From Pseudonocardiaceae bacterium YIM PH 21723 (GTDB taxonomy: Bacteria > Actinomycetota > Actinomycetes > Mycobacteriales > Pseudonocardiaceae), in contig QZFT01000026.1 in assembly GCA_003600225.1 (NCBI GenBank), forward strand, positions 49,076 to 113,075: DNA of 64,000 nt. Reading direction: 5' to 3'. The notes beneath the pieces were generated by a model. The model did no database searches and was not told where the DNA came from. It worked only from the letters and a program-made list of their open reading frames with translations. A program made the translations under genes and the position numbers. This document shows positions 61,320-64,000 of this stretch, piece after piece; within the stretch, counting starts at the first letter, position 1; each line of letters opens with the position of its first letter.

Positions 61320-62702
61320 ATGGCTGAGGTGACCGCGGAGCTGGACCCGCAGGTTCGGCGACGGCTCCGGTTCGGGTGGTACGGGTACGGCTGGGCCAGC
61401 CATACCTTCGAGGCGACCGTGGTCACCGTGTTCATGGGCCGGTATCTGACCGCGGTGGCCAAGAACGCCGCGGGTGGCGCCGACAACCGGCTGCACGTGC
61501 TGGGGATTCCGGTCGCGCCGGGTTCGCTGTTCCCGTACCTGGTGTCGGCGAGCGCGATCCTGCTGGTGCTGACCATGCCGATCATCGGGGCGATCGCCGA
61601 CCGGACCGGCCGCAAGCGGGAGATGGTTCTCGGCTTCGGTTATGTCGGGGCGATCGCGTGCACGTTGATGTACTTCATCACGAGCACCGCCTGGCAGCTG
61701 GGTTCGATCCTGTTCGCGGTGGCGTTCCTGGCCTACACGTACGCGAAGATCGTCTACAACTCGATCCTGCCGGATCTGGCCGATCCCGACGAGCGGGACC
61801 GCGTCTCCTCGGAGGGCTGGGCCGCCGGGTACATCGGTGGCGGGCTGCTGCTGGCGCTGAACTTCGTGGGTTCGTTCTTCCTGGCCGACGACCCGGGCCT
61901 GCTGGCCCGGCTGTCGCTGTCCAGCGCGGGCATCTGGTGGGCGATCTTCATGCTGTACCCGCTGCGGGCGCTGCGTGGGTTGCCGCGGTCGGCGCACAGC
62001 CGGGTACCCCGGGACGGTTCGGTGCTGACCGCCGGGTTCCGTGAGCTGGGCGGCACGCTGCGGTCGATGAAGGCCTACCCGCTGACGCTGCTGTTCCTGC
62101 TGGCCTACCTCGTCTACTACGACGGCATCTCCACGACGACCACGATGGCCGCGGTATACGGCCAGGAGTACCTGAAGATGGGTGAGACGACGCTGCTGTC
62201 GGCGATCCTGATCGTGCAGTTCATCGCCTTCGCCGGCGCGTTGTGGCTGGGCAAGCTGGCCGAGCGGTTCAACGCGAAGCGGGTCGTGGTCGCGTCCCTG
62301 CTGGTGTGGTCGGTGCTGGTGGTGCTGGCCTACTACCTGGAGCCCGGGCAGGTGTGGCAGTTCTACGCGCTGTGCTTCGCGGTGGCGATCGTGCTGGGTG
62401 GCAGCCAGGCGCTGTCCCGGTCGCTGTTCTCCAGCATGATCCCGAAGGGTAAAGAGGGCGAGTACTTCAGCTTCTACGAGATCTCCAGCTCCGGCACGAG
62501 TGCGCTGGGCCCGCTGTTGTTCGGGCTCGCGCTGCAGCAGACCAACAGCTACCGGATCGCGATCCTGTCGTTGCTGGTGTTCTTCGTCCTCGGGCTGGCG
62601 ATCCTGCTGGCGGTGAACGTGCGCCAGGCGATCCTGCGGGCCGGTAACACTCCCCCGGCGAACCTCGGCGGGCCTGCCGTCGTGGCGCCGGAACCCGTCT
62701 AA
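61320..62702 (+). CDS. UMF1-family MFS transporter (Atg22-like)
   Basis: 460 residues with about 12 helices. The N-terminus (RRLRFGWYGYGWASHTFEAT) and the MFS motif GAIADRTGRKREMVLGFGY are typical of the UMF1/Atg22-like family, which in bacteria lacks a firm substrate. Later marks include LGGSQALSRSLFSSMIPKGK. The ATG at 61320 follows a duplicated leader. It lies 187 bp after the GDPD gene on the same strand. Confidence 0.87.
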   Translation: MAEVTAELDPQVRRRLRFGWYGYGWASHTFEATVVTVFMGRYLTAVAKNAAGGADNRLHVLGIPVAPGSLFPYLVSASAILLVLTMPIIGAIADRTGRKREMVLGFGYVGAIACTLMYFITSTAWQLGSILFAVAFLAYTYAKIVYNSILPDLADPDERDRVSSEGWAAGYIGGGLLLALNFVGSFFLADDPGLLARLSLSSAGIWWAIFMLYPLRALRGLPRSAHSRVPRDGSVLTAGFRELGGTLRSMKAYPLTLLFLLAYLVYYDGISTTTTMAAVYGQEYLKMGETTLLSAILIVQFIAFAGALWLGKLAERFNAKRVVVASLLVWSVLVVLAYYLEPGQVWQFYALCFAVAIVLGGSQALSRSLFSSMIPKGKEGEYFSFYEISSSGTSALGPLLFGLALQQTNSYRIAILSLLVFFVLGLAILLAVNVRQAILRAGNTPPANLGGPAVVAPEPV

Positions 62703-62735
62703 GCCGTTTTCGGACTGTTGGGGTTCGGTCGGGCT

Positions 62736-62823
62736 GTTGGCGAAAGAGGCTTTGGAGGGGGGAGACGGGTGGGGGCGCCCGTCTTTCCTGCCTTCGCGTC
62801 GGGTGGGGGCACGCCGGTCCGGG
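62736..62823 (+). repeat. dispersed intergenic repeat, copy B
   Basis: Same blocks as copy A (GGCTTTGGAGGGG, GAGACGGG, GTCTTTCCTGCCTTCG, GGGTGGGGGCACGCC). It lies 34 bp after the MFS stop. Confidence 0.78.
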
Positions 62824-62863
62824 CTTTCGGGCTGCTTCATGGTCAGGGGCGGACAGTGAGCAC

Positions 62864-62940
62864 CTGAAGGCGTCCTTTGTTTACCTGAGGTAAATGAAGG
62901 ACGCCTTCAGCGCACCCAAGTAAACGATGGACGCCTTCAG
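62864..62940. repeat. triple-arm AAGGCGTCC palindrome
   Basis: Arm 1 (62864-62886, CTGAAGGCGTCC...) is complementary to arm 2 (62888-62910, two mismatches) and also to arm 3 (62919-62940). Arms 2 and 3 are direct repeats ending GGACGCCTTCAG, so two alternative hairpins can form. Confidence 0.75.
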
Positions 62941-62965
62941 GTCCACCGCGGAAGCGGCGCCGACA

Positions 62966-63055
62966 ACCAGACAGGCGTGCCCCCCACCCAACACGCCGGC
63001 GGGAAAGACGCCCGACCCACCCATCTCCCCCTCCAGAGCCATCCTTCGCCGACAG
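62966..63055 (-). repeat. dispersed intergenic repeat, copy C (inverted)
   Basis: Reverse complement of copies A and B (CGTGCCCCCCACCCAACACG, GGGAAAGACG, CCCCCTCCAGAGCCATCC). With copy B it forms an inverted pair around the triple-arm palindrome. Confidence 0.78.
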
Positions 63056-63465
63056 CCAGACGCGCCCCATCGACTCCGTCCGCCGTGACGATGTGTGCGG
63101 AGAGCGCACAGGGCCGCAGGCTGCTGCTCCAAAAGGGGCAGGCCACCGATGTGATAGCTACCACGCGGTAACACCTGGACACGGTGCGTGTAGGCTTCCG
63201 GCCGCAGCCGAATGGTTACCCATAGTGACTAGTCGACATGGCAACATACCGCCTGCCTGGGATTTTTCTGAGCGCTCATCTGGGCGGACGGTGATCTTAG
63301 GGCAGCCTAACTTCACAGGTCGTCCGTGCCTTAACCCATTAGAGTGTTCTTATTCACTGACTGCTGGATAACGCGTCACGGTCTCCTGCCGATTGCATCC
63401 CTATGAAGGCAGTCTTCGTTGATGCGTGAACCACGTCACCGAGGGCTACCAAGTTAGGCCGAACC

Positions 63466-63493
63466 GGGAACGACTGGGTATCGAAAGTCGTTG
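63466..63493 (+). promoter_or_regulatory. SigR-type promoter of rbpA
   Basis: GGGAAC at 63466-63471, exactly 18 nt, then GTTG at 63490-63493, matching the SigR/SigH consensus (GGAAT-N18-GTT). It lies 60 bp before the rbpA ATG. In Streptomyces coelicolor rbpA is a known SigR target. Confidence 0.75.
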
Positions 63494-63553
63494 CACTGGG
63501 TAAGCAACAACCCTTGGGGCTGGAAGCCCCGAGCCGAGCGGAAGGACAACGCT

Positions 63554-63898
63554 ATGGCCGATCGCGTTCTACGTGGCAGCCGGCTCGGAGCGGTCAGCTA
63601 CGAGACGGACCGAAACCACGACCTGGCTCCACGCCGTTCTGTCAGCTATGCCTGTCCGAAGGGACACGACTTCGAGGTGTCCTTCGCCGACGAAGCCGAG
63701 CTCCCGGGTGTCTGGGACTGTCGACTGCACGGCACCGAGTCGAAGATGATCGACGGTTCCCTGCCGGAGCCCAAGAAGGTCAAGCCACCGCGCACCCACT
63801 GGGACATGCTCCTGGAGCGCCGGTCCATTCCGGAGCTGGAAGAGCTGCTCTCGGAACGGCTGGAGGAGCTGCGCGGTCGCCGGACTCGGTCCGCCTGA
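63554..63898 (+). CDS. rbpA: RNA polymerase-binding protein RbpA
   Basis: 114 residues, the normal length. The N-terminus is MADRVLRGSRLGAVSYETD, the zinc-binding or RbpA core region contains ACPKGHDFEVSFADEAELPG with WDCRLHG, and the C-terminal sigma-interacting domain reads RTHWDMLLERRSIPELEELL. RbpA binds the group I sigma factor and stabilises open complexes and is actinobacteria-specific. The ATG at 63554 follows GGAAGGAC. A SigR-type promoter precedes it. Confidence 0.96.
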   Translation: MADRVLRGSRLGAVSYETDRNHDLAPRRSVSYACPKGHDFEVSFADEAELPGVWDCRLHGTESKMIDGSLPEPKKVKPPRTHWDMLLERRSIPELEELLSERLEELRGRRTRSA

Positions 63899-64000
63899 TC
63901 GAACTGGCCGACCCCACCAATAAGTAAGTGCGGAAACGGCGGAAGGGCCGTTCGTCGCGGCGCGGTGCTCGTGCCGGCCGTCGCGCTGGTGTCGATACCG
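63899..64000. other. window edge downstream of rbpA
   Basis: The last 102 bp contain no feature I can assign; they may include the end of a gene beyond the window. Confidence 0.4.

Larger units (their letters stand above)
62703..63465. other. repeat-rich intergenic region before rbpA
   Basis: About 760 bp with no convincing gene. It holds two inverted copies of the dispersed 85-bp repeat, a triple-arm palindrome between them, and an AT-richer segment nearest rbpA. Confidence 0.7.

Noticed and set aside
62843..63174. Short overlapping frames in the gap before rbpA
   Set aside because: They lie on repeat elements and read repeat-derived low-complexity sequence.

Overview
The window is high-GC actinobacterial chromosome. 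It carries RbpA, an F420-type luciferase-like oxidoreductase, a DUF222/HNH protein, DUF4865, Ohr/OhrR and a family 2B encapsulin locus. Many overlapping stop/start codons and several families of dispersed intergenic palindromes point, by inference, to the Pseudonocardiales. No rRNA, tRNA or CRISPR array was recognised.

Layout. 1-18.7 kb is mostly housekeeping and metabolism: a three-gene proton-translocating transhydrogenase (pntAA-pntAB-pntB), a VKOR-like protein, a pentapeptide-like membrane protein, a LuxR regulator, a Tat-exported PhoD phosphatase, an HNH/DUF222 protein, an Old Yellow enzyme, TetR plus an AidB-like acyl-CoA dehydrogenase, and a crotonase divergent from a TetR gene with a visible operator. 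18.7-25.4 kb is the most striking part: two family 2B encapsulin shell genes flank two overlapping terpene-cyclase genes and are followed by a polyprenyl diphosphate synthase. The two cyclases look like the two halves of geosmin synthase encoded separately, and the second half has lost both metal-binding motifs. 25.4-38.3 kb is a mixed region of small enzymes, gene remnants (NUDIX, a frameshifted DinB), a UvrA-like ABC protein, regulators and a Na+/H+ antiporter fused to a UBP zinc finger.

38.4-40.6 kb appears less GC-rich than its surroundings and encodes a candidate short CBASS-like defence operon: a CD-NTase-type nucleotidyltransferase, an E2-like protein and a membrane protein, closed by an 18-bp hairpin. 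41.9-48.4 kb is a sugar or polyol catabolic locus (permease and SDR divergent from DeoR, a BtpA/SgcQ protein, FGGY kinase and M29 peptidase) with an operator candidate between the divergent genes. 48.4-57 kb has further regulators, SDRs, decayed genes (CMD, RidA), Ohr/OhrR with twin operators, ProC, two coiled-coil genes and a tyrosine recombinase ending in a long inverted-repeat element. 57-64 kb carries DUF4865, a PAS-GGDEF-EAL protein, a GDPD, a UMF1-type MFS gene with a duplicated leader, a repeat-rich 0.8-kb gap, and rbpA behind a SigR-type promoter.

Functions come from motif and family recognition by eye; no database search was run.
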